A stretch of DNA of 64,000 nucleotides from Chitinophaga silvisoli (lineage in GTDB: Bacteria; Bacteroidota; Bacteroidia; Chitinophagales; Chitinophagaceae), in assembly GCF_003412465.1 (NCBI RefSeq), contig NZ_QTJV01000001.1, positions 434,001-498,000 of the forward strand. Reading direction: 5' to 3'. Every line of letters begins with the position of its first letter. Position 1 is the stretch's first letter. Under the pieces are notes generated by a model. That model was not told the origin of the DNA and made no database searches. It was given only the letters and a program-made list of their open reading frames with translations. The position numbers and the translations under genes were made by a program. This document shows, one piece after another, positions 53,806 to 62,189 of the stretch.

Positions 53806-53837
53806 CAAAGATAAAGTTCCAATTCTCAAATGACAAA
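53806..53837 (-). promoter_or_regulatory. glmM promoter
   Basis: On the minus strand, TTTG (53837-53834), 20 bases, then an exact TATCTTTG (53813-53806). The start would be near 53799, some 20 bases before the GTG. This promoter decides the start codon. Confidence 0.8.
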
Positions 53838-54075
53838 TTCCATATTTCCAGGCCTTTGTGTATATACTGGTAATTTTTGTAAAGTGTACAAAAATTGCAT
53901 TTATCAAATGGCAGAATTCTCTCTTTTCACTCCTATATATTATATATATAAGGTAATATTCCATCAATTTTGCCCTTTTTAGCATTCTCAGCAGGGTTAT
54001 AATACTTATGTAGTTGGTTCTTACCTTTTAATGGGATTTTAAACTTAATGATCAGGCTTCCCATTCATTATTTGG

Positions 54076-54083
54076 TATATTTG
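54076..54083 (+). promoter_or_regulatory. candidate -7 box of LtaS-like gene
   Basis: TATATTTG is an exact TAnnTTTG, 65 bases before the ATG at 54149; no TTTG is found at -33. The rest of the 53838-54148 gap is AT-rich, including an alternating TA run near 53935-53952, and holds no other element I can support. Confidence 0.5.
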
Positions 54084-54148
54084 CCCCCTGTTTAAATTAT
54101 TGTTAAGAATTTAAACAATCTCAAGTACTAAAATAGCACCACATTACA

Positions 54149-56179
54149 ATGAAATCATTTTGGAAGAATATACCCAGGTATATTCGGTATGTGATTGTTC
54201 AGGCCATATTCCTTTACCTATTCACCCTGTTGTTTCGGTTGATTTTCTATTTTTTCTTCTTTAAATCAACCGTTCAGGACAGTGGAGCCATCGCGAAAGC
54301 CTGGAATTTTGGTCTGCGTTTCGATCTGCGTCTCACTTTATATGTCATGGCACCATTGCTGATCATAGGCCTGATCTGGCGGAATGGTTTCTTTACAAAG
54401 AACTGGATAAGGAGATTTACGTTTGTTTACCTGTTTATTGCCTATTTCGTGTTGGTATGGGTATACATCTTTGACCTGGGGCATTATGCTTACCTGGGGC
54501 TGAGGATCGAACCATCAGTAATGCGCTTCCTGTCCGACGGGGAGCGGGGAGATAATGCTACCATGCTTTGGGAGACTTATCCCATTGTAAGAGTGGTGAT
54601 TGCCGTTGGCCTCTTCATGTGGCTGATGAGCCGCCAGTACAAAGGTTTGTACCGCCGCCTTTCGAAAGAAGCACCGGTATACCTGAAGGCTGGGCGCTAT
54701 ACCAGCTGGACAGTAGGCTTCATTCTCCTGTTTGCTGCTGGTATGTATGGCAATGTAGCTTACTTTCCCCTGCGCTGGAGCCAGGCGATGTTCAGCCGGG
54801 ACAATGGCATTACCAGCCTGGGCCTGAACCCGCTCCTCTACTATGTGTCGAACCTGAGTGTACAGGCCGACACCTATGATGAGAAAAAAACGAAAGAATT
54901 ATACCCGATAATTGTGGATTACCTGGGTATCGACCACCCGGATGTGGAAAACCTGAACTTTGAGCGGGAAATTCCTGGATCCGATGAGAAGAAGAAAATG
55001 AATGTGGTGCTGGTGATGTTGGAATCGACAGGTGCCTGTATCACCAGTATGTACGGCAACCCAATGCAGGCCACGCCAAATATGAAGGCACTGGCGGACA
55101 GCGGGATCCTCTTCAAACATTTCTATGTACCGGCTATCAGCACTGCCCGTACTGTATATGGAGTGACCACCGGTGTACCGGATGTGACGGTGACCCAAAC
55201 TGCAAGCCGCCATCCCCGGATGGTGGATCAAAGGGTGATCATGGACCAGTTCAAGGGATACGAAAAGTACTACCTGCTGGGTGGTAATACAAACTGGGCC
55301 AATGTGCGTGCGGTGTTTACCAACAACGTGGCAGGGGTAAAAGTGTATGAAGAAGGAATGTACAGCGCACCAAAGGCGGATGTATGGGGGATTGCTGACT
55401 ATGACCTGGTAAATGAAGCAGATAAATTGTTTAAAAATGCCAATGACAGAAAGCAACCTTTCATAGCTTTTCTTCAACTGGCTGATAACCATCCACCTTA
55501 TACAACTACCAGTGGTGGTGGAGGGTTTAAAAAGGTGACTGAGAAGGATATAGATATGGCGAAGTTCAAAGAGGCCGGTTTTGTATCTATCGATCAGTTC
55601 AATGCCCTTCGTTATGAAGATTATAATGTGGGCCACCTGATAGACCAGGCGCGCAAAAACGGCTACCTGGACAATACTATCTTTATCATGTTTGGCGATC
55701 ACAACTGCAGCCTCAACCCTTATCACTTTATGCCGATACCGGAATATGAACTGGGAAGTGGTGGTGTACATGCGACCTGTTTCATTTATGCGCCAGGTAC
55801 TGTGCAGCCAGGGGTAATCAATTACCCGGTGAGCCTGGTAGACGTATATCCGACCATGGCAAAGCTGGTAGGCATGCCGGTAAAAAACTACACGATGGGC
55901 AGGGATATGCTGGATTCTACCATCAGTACCCGTTATACCCTCAGTGTTTATTCCAAGAACCTGATGACCCACATGGCGGTGATCGGGGATCAATACCAGT
56001 ACGAAATAAATATGAAGACGGGGGCCCCGGCGCTATATGACCTGAAGTCCAAAGACCCGCTGAAAAACGTGGTAAAGGAACTGCCGGATACGGCAAAGGG
56101 ACTGGACAAGCTGGCAAGGGCGATGTATGAGAGTACGAGGTACCTGATGTTTAATAACAAGAAACAAAACGCAAAATAG
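54149..56179 (+). CDS. LtaS-like membrane phosphotransferase (sulfatase fold)
   Basis: A 676-residue inner-membrane protein. Five hydrophobic segments lie in the first 215 residues (about 10-32, 65-82, 92-112, 147-163 and 187-206), followed by a large periplasmic alkaline-phosphatase-like domain (about 285-640). Metal and catalytic positions fit LtaS: Glu in VMLESTGA (near 291), the nucleophile Thr in AISTARTVYG (near 334), and Asp-His in MFGDHNC (near 517). Such enzymes move phosphoglycerol or phosphoethanolamine onto a surface glycan or lipid. A Gram-negative has no lipoteichoic acid, so the acceptor is unknown. It is not a formylglycine sulfatase, since no CxPxR is present. Confidence 0.88.
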   Translation: MKSFWKNIPRYIRYVIVQAIFLYLFTLLFRLIFYFFFFKSTVQDSGAIAKAWNFGLRFDLRLTLYVMAPLLIIGLIWRNGFFTKNWIRRFTFVYLFIAYFVLVWVYIFDLGHYAYLGLRIEPSVMRFLSDGERGDNATMLWETYPIVRVVIAVGLFMWLMSRQYKGLYRRLSKEAPVYLKAGRYTSWTVGFILLFAAGMYGNVAYFPLRWSQAMFSRDNGITSLGLNPLLYYVSNLSVQADTYDEKKTKELYPIIVDYLGIDHPDVENLNFEREIPGSDEKKKMNVVLVMLESTGACITSMYGNPMQATPNMKALADSGILFKHFYVPAISTARTVYGVTTGVPDVTVTQTASRHPRMVDQRVIMDQFKGYEKYYLLGGNTNWANVRAVFTNNVAGVKVYEEGMYSAPKADVWGIADYDLVNEADKLFKNANDRKQPFIAFLQLADNHPPYTTTSGGGGFKKVTEKDIDMAKFKEAGFVSIDQFNALRYEDYNVGHLIDQARKNGYLDNTIFIMFGDHNCSLNPYHFMPIPEYELGSGGVHATCFIYAPGTVQPGVINYPVSLVDVYPTMAKLVGMPVKNYTMGRDMLDSTISTRYTLSVYSKNLMTHMAVIGDQYQYEINMKTGAPALYDLKSKDPLKNVVKELPDTAKGLDKLARAMYESTRYLMFNNKKQNAK

Positions 56180-56184
56180 CAAAC

Positions 56185-56213
56185 AGAGGGGGATGGCTTT
56201 GCCATCCCCCTCT
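56185..56213. terminator. palindrome/terminator-like hairpin
   Basis: A 13-bp perfect stem AGAGGGGGATGGC/GCCATCCCCCTCT with loop TTT, six bases after the LtaS-like stop. No T-run follows. The GGGGGAT...GCC pattern links it to the palindrome at 39955-39999. Confidence 0.7.
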
Positions 56214-56245
56214 CGGTTAAATTTTAGTATCTTGCACTCCCGATT

Positions 56246-57019
56246 ATGATAATAGAAGCATATAACGATACGGACGTGGAAGTACAAAAACAGTGGTTCA
56301 AAGATTGGTTCAATTCTCCCTATTATCACCTGTTGTACAATAACAGGGATAATAAAGAAGCTGCCTCATTTATCGATAAGTTGCTGGAATACCTGCAACC
56401 ACCCACCAGCGCTACCATGCTGGATGTAGCCTGCGGGCGTGGCCGGCACTCCCGCTACCTGGCGGACAAGGGTTACACTGTTACAGGCATCGACCTGTCT
56501 ATCAACAGTATCAATATTGCCAAAAAATTGGAAAACGATCACCTGAGCTTTTTCCAGCACGATATGCGCCTTCCATTCCGGGTTAATTACTTCGACCTGG
56601 TTTTCAACTTCTTCACCAGCTTCGGCTATTTCGAGTCCCAAAGGGAAAACGACAACGCACTCCGTACCATCAGGAACGCCCTTAAACCGGGAGGCAAGCT
56701 CGTATTGGACTACCTGAACAGTACCTACGTGGCTAATCACCTGGTAAGCAGCGAGCTAAAGGAAAAGGGGGATGTGGTATTCGATATACAGCGGGAGCTC
56801 GTAGACGGCCATTTCCACAAGCAGATCAATATCCTGGATCGGGCCCGCATGCAGCGTGCTACCTTCACAGAGAGCGTATGCGCTTATACTTTAGCCGACT
56901 TCGAAGAAATGTTCGCCCGTCAGGGTTTACAAATAACTGAGGTCTTTGGTGACTATCACTTCAATGCTTACAATGAGCAACTGTCACCCCGACTGATCAT
57001 TATTGCCACAAAACCTTAG
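56246..57019 (+). CDS. class I SAM-dependent methyltransferase
   Basis: A 257-residue methyltransferase with Rossmann motif I MLDVACGRGRHSRYLADKG (near residue 53), motif II acidic turn TGIDLS and motif IV DLVFNFFTSFGYF. The class is clear; the substrate is not predictable. It is the first gene of a close run: PAP2 phosphatase after 2 bases, ZIP transporter overlapping that, then CorC-like protein. Confidence 0.9.
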   Translation: MIIEAYNDTDVEVQKQWFKDWFNSPYYHLLYNNRDNKEAASFIDKLLEYLQPPTSATMLDVACGRGRHSRYLADKGYTVTGIDLSINSINIAKKLENDHLSFFQHDMRLPFRVNYFDLVFNFFTSFGYFESQRENDNALRTIRNALKPGGKLVLDYLNSTYVANHLVSSELKEKGDVVFDIQRELVDGHFHKQINILDRARMQRATFTESVCAYTLADFEEMFARQGLQITEVFGDYHFNAYNEQLSPRLIIIATKP

Positions 57020-57021
57020 AC

Positions 57022-57600
57022 ATGAAACAAGCATTGCTTCACCTGGACCATCAGTTGTTCAACCTGATTAATGGTCAATGGCATACGCCATGGACAGATG
57101 CCTTCATTCCCATGCTAAGGGAGCCTTTTATGTGGGCACCATTATACCTCTTCCTCCTGGTGTTCGTAAGCATCAATTTTGGCTGGCGGGGATTCTGGTG
57201 GATTGCATTTTTCCTGCTCACCTTTGGTCTTGCAGACCAGGGTAGCCTGCACATCAAGGACTTTTTCTCCAGGGTAAGGCCTTGCCGTAACCCTGATCTG
57301 GCCGGAACGGTACGCATCCTGGTGAGTTATTGTCCACAGAGTGGCAGCTTTACTTCCAACCATGCAGCGAATCATTTTGCGCTTGGTACATTTTGCTTTT
57401 TAACTTTTCGTCATATCAACAAATGGTTTGCTTCCCTGTTTTTCGTTTGGGCTATAGCTATCAGCTATGCCCAGGTATACGTAGGGGTGCATTATCCGTT
57501 TGATGTAGCCGGCGGTGCTATACTAGGGATATTTTTAGGATTTATGAGCGGTAGCTTTTTCCAGCGCCGTATCCGACTGGAACCTGAACTAACAACATGA
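57022..57600 (+). CDS. PAP2-family membrane phosphatase
   Basis: A 192-residue membrane phosphatase with about five hydrophobic helices. The three acid-phosphatase motifs are visible: KDFFSRVRPCRNP (KxxxxxxRP), SGSFTSNHAANHFALG (SxxxNH variant of PSGH) and AQVYVGVHYPFDVAGG (the SRxxxxxHxxxD motif with Ala-Gln in place of Ser-Arg at its start). It probably dephosphorylates undecaprenyl diphosphate, phosphatidic acid or lipid A. It overlaps the next gene by four bases (ATGA). Confidence 0.9.
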   Translation: MKQALLHLDHQLFNLINGQWHTPWTDAFIPMLREPFMWAPLYLFLLVFVSINFGWRGFWWIAFFLLTFGLADQGSLHIKDFFSRVRPCRNPDLAGTVRILVSYCPQSGSFTSNHAANHFALGTFCFLTFRHINKWFASLFFVWAIAISYAQVYVGVHYPFDVAGGAILGIFLGFMSGSFFQRRIRLEPELTT

Positions 57601-58328
57601 ACTGGGCTTTATTAATCATCATATTTGCCGCTACAGTAGGTGGAGGTATTATTCCGATGGTGGTCAGGAAGGCGAATCCCAACCTGCCCATTTATCTACT
57701 GGCTATGTCCGGTGCCTGCCTGTTTGGTATTACCATCCTGCACCTGGTGCCGGAGGTGTATCATGAACTGGGGCATCAGGCAGGTATTTACATCGTAGCC
57801 GGCTTTTTCCTCCAGGTGGCTTTGCAACAATTATCTCATGGTGCAGAGCATGGTCATACCCATTTGCCACAGGGAGATCATGATCATGTATCTATTACCC
57901 CGCTATTGCTGGGACTTTCCGTACATGCATTTATGGAGGGTATCCCGCTGGGCTTTCAGTTCGCAGACCCAGCAGCCCTGTCTTCGCTGGTGATTGGGGT
58001 GGCTGCGCATAAGCTGCCTGAGGCTATGACATTGATCACTGTTATGATTCATAGTCATCAGCATGGCGCGAAACTTTGGCGCATTCTTCTTATCTTTTCG
58101 GCTGTCACTCCGGCCGCCGCTATACTGGCAGCGGTTTTGGGTAGTCACTCCGTGTATATCACGAACATTATCGTCTACCTGGTAGCGTTGGTGATCGGAG
58201 CGTTTTTACATATATCCACTACCATTTTCTACGAGAGTGGTACCCGCCATCATGAATTGAGCAAGCGCAAGGTGTTGGCCATATTGGCAGGTCTCCTTTT
58301 AGCATTTCTTACTTTAATATTTGAATAA
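57597..58328 (+). CDS. ZIP-family metal transporter
   Basis: A 243-residue inner-membrane transporter with seven to eight hydrophobic helices. A His-rich cytoplasmic loop (GAEHGHTHLPQGDHDHV, about residues 82-98) separates the first three helices from the metal-binding helices, which carry SVHAFMEGIPLGFQF and AAHKLPEAMTLITVMIHSH, the family transport-site pattern. It likely takes up zinc or another divalent cation. Start overlaps the PAP2 stop by ATGA. Confidence 0.92.
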   Translation: MNWALLIIIFAATVGGGIIPMVVRKANPNLPIYLLAMSGACLFGITILHLVPEVYHELGHQAGIYIVAGFFLQVALQQLSHGAEHGHTHLPQGDHDHVSITPLLLGLSVHAFMEGIPLGFQFADPAALSSLVIGVAAHKLPEAMTLITVMIHSHQHGAKLWRILLIFSAVTPAAAILAAVLGSHSVYITNIIVYLVALVIGAFLHISTTIFYESGTRHHELSKRKVLAILAGLLLAFLTLIFE

Positions 58329-58351
58329 TTCTTTATTTTTAGGCTTTTAAT

Positions 58352-59641
58352 ATGGAAGTCGTCGTCATTATCTTCATCCTTATTTTACTGAACGGTCTCT
58401 TCTCCATGGCGGAAATAGCTATGGAATATTCGAGGAAGGCCAGGCTGGAATACCTTGCCAATAAAGGGGATGAAAAAGCAAAAGCAGCATTAAAGCTTGC
58501 AAACAATCAGGACAGGTTTTTGTCCACGGTACAGGTAGGCATTACCCTGACAAGTATTGCCATTGGACTTCTATCCGGTATATTTCTCAGAGCGACACTC
58601 GTCGACATTATCTCTAAATCACCGCTGCTTAGCCCTTACAGCAATGGCATTGCCATTACCATCATCGTGGTGGTAGTGACCTATGTAACATTGGTATTGG
58701 GAGAGCTCCTGCCCAAAAGGGTGGGTATGGCGCGTCCGGAAGGCATTGCCAAAAGTGTGGCAAGGCCTATGATCCTGTTGTCCAGAATCACTTATCCATT
58801 TATCTGGCTGCTTGGCACCTCTACCAGCCTGCTGGTAAAGATTTTCAATGTAAAGCCATCAGACAATAACCTCACTGAAGAAGAGATCAAAGCCCTGATT
58901 ACTGAATCAGATGCGATTGAAGAAACTGAGCAGGAGATCATCGAGCGTGTGTTTCACCTTGGCGACAGGAATATTACCTCCCTCATGACCCACCGTACAG
59001 ACATTGAATGGCTGGATATCCATGACGATAAGGAGGTGGTGAGGAAGAAAATCTTTGATAGTCCCCACTCCGTGTACCCCGTATGCGAAGGACAGGTAGA
59101 TCATATAGTAGGGATCATTAAAATTAAGGATCTCTACATGGCTGCCGCTTCCAATAATTATTCCCTGAGCACAATCCTGAGAAAGCCACTGTTTGTTCCT
59201 GAGAACAACTCTGCTTATCAGGTATTGGAGAAATTTAAGGAAACCCAAAGCCGTGCTGCCTTCATCGTAGATGAATACGGTACTTTCCTGGGTATGATCA
59301 CCCTGAACGATATCCTGGAGGCAATCGTGGGTGACATGCCGGAAACAGGGCAGGACGATGACTGGGAAATTGTACAGCGCGAAGATGGCAGCTACCTGGT
59401 AGATGCCCAGATTCCGTTTTACGACTTCCTCAGCAAGTTTGACAAGGAGGGCTGGATGACGGAATTCGAACAGGAATTTGATACTATGGCCGGCTTTATC
59501 CTGCACCACCAGGAGCACATTCCAAAAGTAGGGGAGAAGTTTGAGTGGAGAGGGTTTACCTTTGAAATAGTAGACATGGATGCCCACAGAATTGATAAAG
59601 TACTAGTAGTAGCCCCATCGCCGGAAGTGGAGGAAGGCTAA
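58352..59641 (+). CDS. CorC/HlyC-type CNNM-domain protein
   Basis: A 429-residue membrane protein of the hemolysin/CorC family. The DUF21/CNNM transmembrane domain spans about 1-170 (LLNGLFSMAEIAMEYSRKA, TLVLGELLPKRVGMARPE). Two CBS domains lie at about 205-330 (MTHRTDIEWLDIHDD, FIVDEYGTFLGMITLNDILE), and the transporter-associated CorC_HlyC domain at about 345-425 (DGSYLVDAQIPFYDFLSKF). The family is linked to Mg or Co efflux and the name hemolysin is historical. Starts 23 bases after the ZIP gene. Confidence 0.93.
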   Translation: MEVVVIIFILILLNGLFSMAEIAMEYSRKARLEYLANKGDEKAKAALKLANNQDRFLSTVQVGITLTSIAIGLLSGIFLRATLVDIISKSPLLSPYSNGIAITIIVVVVTYVTLVLGELLPKRVGMARPEGIAKSVARPMILLSRITYPFIWLLGTSTSLLVKIFNVKPSDNNLTEEEIKALITESDAIEETEQEIIERVFHLGDRNITSLMTHRTDIEWLDIHDDKEVVRKKIFDSPHSVYPVCEGQVDHIVGIIKIKDLYMAAASNNYSLSTILRKPLFVPENNSAYQVLEKFKETQSRAAFIVDEYGTFLGMITLNDILEAIVGDMPETGQDDDWEIVQREDGSYLVDAQIPFYDFLSKFDKEGWMTEFEQEFDTMAGFILHHQEHIPKVGEKFEWRGFTFEIVDMDAHRIDKVLVVAPSPEVEEG

Positions 59642-59696
59642 CCTGAATGCAAAAAAATTGAGTTAACTCCCAGGGGGGATAATTGAGTGAATTTAT

Positions 59697-59704
59697 TAAT
59701 TTTG
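59697..59704 (+). promoter_or_regulatory. candidate -7 box of pigment cluster
   Basis: TAATTTTG is an exact TAnnTTTG, 44 bases before the ammonia-lyase ATG. No TTTG lies at the -33 distance. Confidence 0.5.
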
Positions 59705-59748
59705 CTCACTCTTTTACATAAGTAAATAATTTAATTTAACACACTACA

Positions 59749-61287
59749 ATGGTCGTATTAGGAAGTAAAGAGCTTTCTTTGGAAGAAGTGCACCGGATCT
59801 TGTTTAATGGGGAGGAATTATCCCTTGATACAGCGGCTTTACAACAGGTAGAGGAGAATTTTAAATTCTTACAGCAGTTTTCCGCCAGGAAACTGATCTA
59901 TGGTATCAATACAGGTTTTGGGCCGATGGCACAATACCGTATCAGCGAGAGTGATACACACCAGCTGCAATACAACCTGATCCGCAGCCATAGCTCAGGA
60001 GCCGGCAACTATCTGAATCCTGTACTGACCAAAGGTCTGATGATCGCCCGCCTTAGCAGTTTCATGCAGGCACACTCAGGGGTACATCCTGAGCTGGTGA
60101 TTTTACTGAAAGACCTGATCAATAAAAACGTTTTTCCTTGTGTATACGAGCACGGTGGCGTAGGGGCAAGCGGTGACCTGGTTCAGCTGGCTCACCTGGC
60201 CCTGGTACTCATCGGCGAAGGTGAGGTAGTCTACGAAGGGGAGCTGCGGCCTACGGCAGAAGTATATGCAGCACTCGGCATTAAGCCGATCGGCGTGCAT
60301 GTACGTGAAGGGCTGGCAGTGATCAATGGTACCTCTACCATGACAGGTATTGGTCTGGTGAACATTATCCAGGCAAAGAAATTGCTGGGATGGAGCCTGA
60401 TCCTGTCTTCTATGATCAACGAGATCGTGGAAGCATTTGACGACCACCTCAGTGCTGAACTGAATGCCGTAAAGAAACATGCCGGTCAGAACAAAGTGGC
60501 TGCCGCTATGCGCGACATTCTGAAAGACAGTAAGATGGTAAGGCACCGTCCCGACCACTTCTACAAAGAGCTGGAAGAGGAGATCTTTAAAGATAAAGTA
60601 CAGGAATACTATTCCCTGCGTTGTGTACCACAGGTGCTGGGACCGGTATACGATACGCTGGCACATGCTGAGCAGATCGTGGTGCAGGAACTGAACTCTG
60701 TGAGTGACAACCCGGTAGTGGATCACCACCAGCAGAACGTATTTCATGGGGGTAACTTCCATGGTGATTATATCTCCCTGGAAATGGATAAGGTGAAGAT
60801 TGCAATCACCAAATTGTCAATGCTCTCCGAAAGGCAGCTGAACTACCTGATGAATGACAAGCTCAATCACAAGTTCCCGCCGTTTATGAACCTGGGTAAA
60901 CTGGGTCTTAACTTCGGTATGCAGGGCATTCAGTTCACGGCTACCTCTACTGTGGCGGAGAACCAGACCCTGTCTTTCCCCATGTATGTGCACAGTATTC
61001 CTAACAACAATGATAACCAGGATATTGTGAGCATGGGTACGAATGCTGCGCTCCTGACTCATAAGGTAATAGAGAACACTTTTGAGGTACTGGCTATCCA
61101 GGTGATGACGATGCTGCAGGCAGTAGATTACCTGAATTGCCAGGATAAGCTGTCATCCTTCTCACACCTGATCTACCAGGAAGTAAGGGCAATTTTCCCT
61201 AAATTTATCCAGGACAGCCCGAAATACAAGGATGCTAAAAGGATTAAGGAATACCTGATGCAGCACGAACCAAAAGTGAAGATTTAA
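59749..61287 (+). CDS. MIO-type aromatic amino acid ammonia-lyase, tyrosine-ammonia-lyase-like
   Basis: A 512-residue HAL/PAL/TAL-family enzyme. The MIO cofactor tripeptide is A140-S141-G142 in GGVGASGDLVQLAH, the catalytic Tyr lies in IYGINTGFGPMAQY, and SIPNNNDNQDIVSMG marks the active-site lid. The substrate-selectivity region reads LQYNLIRSHSSGAGN. From memory, the sequence is very close to the Flavobacterium johnsoniae tyrosine ammonia-lyase of the flexirubin cluster. It is followed by ketoreductase, ketosynthase, ACP and acyltransferase genes, so it most likely makes 4-coumarate as the pigment starter. No histidine-degradation genes are nearby, so hutH, a likely automatic name, would mislead. 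Confidence 0.85.
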   Translation: MVVLGSKELSLEEVHRILFNGEELSLDTAALQQVEENFKFLQQFSARKLIYGINTGFGPMAQYRISESDTHQLQYNLIRSHSSGAGNYLNPVLTKGLMIARLSSFMQAHSGVHPELVILLKDLINKNVFPCVYEHGGVGASGDLVQLAHLALVLIGEGEVVYEGELRPTAEVYAALGIKPIGVHVREGLAVINGTSTMTGIGLVNIIQAKKLLGWSLILSSMINEIVEAFDDHLSAELNAVKKHAGQNKVAAAMRDILKDSKMVRHRPDHFYKELEEEIFKDKVQEYYSLRCVPQVLGPVYDTLAHAEQIVVQELNSVSDNPVVDHHQQNVFHGGNFHGDYISLEMDKVKIAITKLSMLSERQLNYLMNDKLNHKFPPFMNLGKLGLNFGMQGIQFTATSTVAENQTLSFPMYVHSIPNNNDNQDIVSMGTNAALLTHKVIENTFEVLAIQVMTMLQAVDYLNCQDKLSSFSHLIYQEVRAIFPKFIQDSPKYKDAKRIKEYLMQHEPKVKI

Positions 61288-61325
61288 AAGGTTTCCAGCC
61301 GGTTTAATAACCAAAATACTAAAGG

Positions 61326-62054
61326 ATGAAATGTGCTTTAATAACAGGTGGCTCAAGAGGGATAGGCAGAGCAATATGCGTAAAGATGGCGGAGATGGGC
61401 TATTATGTAATTGTCAACTATAAAGGTAATGAAGCTGCCGCCAATGAAACACTGGAAGCGGTACGTGCTAAGGGAAGTGACGGAGAATCTTTAAAGTTTG
61501 ACGTAGCCAACGAACAGGAAGTACAGGCTGTACTGGGAACCTGGGTAGAAGCCAACAAAGAGAAAGAAATAGAGATACTGGTGAACAATGCCGGTATTCG
61601 TGAAGATAACCTGATGTTTTCAATGAATTCCAACCAATGGCGGAATGTGTTGAACACAAGCCTGGATGGGTTCTTTTATGTGACCAAGCAGGTATTGAAC
61701 AATATGTTGTTGAAACGTTATGGACGTATCATTAATATTGTATCCCTGTCAGGTATCAAAGGATTGCCTGGTCAGACCAATTATTCCGCTGCCAAAGCAG
61801 GGGTAATCGGTGCTACAAAGGCACTGGCGCAGGAGATCGCCAAGCGGGGTGTAACCGTGAATGCGGTAGCGCCCGGTTTTATTAAAACTGATATGACAGC
61901 TGAGCTGAATGAAAAGGAACTGGCTGCCCAGGTACCTATGAAGCGGTTCGGAACCCCAGAGGAAGTAGCAGAAGCAGTAGCATTTTTTGCTGGTAAAGCG
62001 TCTGCTTATATCACAGGTGAAGTACTGTCCATCAATGGTGGCCTGTACACCTGA
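61326..62054 (+). CDS. 3-oxoacyl-ACP reductase (FabG-like SDR)
   Basis: A 242-residue short-chain dehydrogenase: NADPH motif TGGSRGIGRAI, NNAGIRED, catalytic Ser in NIVSLSGIKG, and Tyr-Lys in TNYSAAKAG. Length and GEVLSINGGLYT ending match FabG. It lies 38 bases after the ammonia-lyase and before a ketosynthase, so it probably reduces polyene chain intermediates rather than serving housekeeping fatty-acid synthesis. An AAAGG stretch lies directly before the ATG. Confidence 0.9.
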   Translation: MKCALITGGSRGIGRAICVKMAEMGYYVIVNYKGNEAAANETLEAVRAKGSDGESLKFDVANEQEVQAVLGTWVEANKEKEIEILVNNAGIREDNLMFSMNSNQWRNVLNTSLDGFFYVTKQVLNNMLLKRYGRIINIVSLSGIKGLPGQTNYSAAKAGVIGATKALAQEIAKRGVTVNAVAPGFIKTDMTAELNEKELAAQVPMKRFGTPEEVAEAVAFFAGKASAYITGEVLSINGGLYT

Positions 62055-62189
62055 TAAAAGTATAATTCATTGTAAACCAATGCACCTTACTGTCACACAC
62101 CCACGCACTTACATCCTGCATGCAAAACGGGTTAAATCCCCGTTTACTTTTATAATTTCGCACTCAGGCCTCTCTAAAAATATGTTATC

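Noticed and set aside
53935..53955. Alternating TA run as a structural element
   Set aside because: Simple AT-rich sequence in an AT-rich gap; no symmetry or position gives it a function.
54899..55993. 364-codon minus-strand open frame
   Set aside because: It lies antisense within the LtaS-like gene and is rich in His/Ile/Tyr with no domain pattern.
59749..61287. Histidine ammonia-lyase of histidine degradation (hutH)
   Set aside because: No hutU, hutI or hutG is nearby, the neighbours are polyene biosynthesis genes, and the sequence resembles tyrosine ammonia-lyase of flexirubin clusters.
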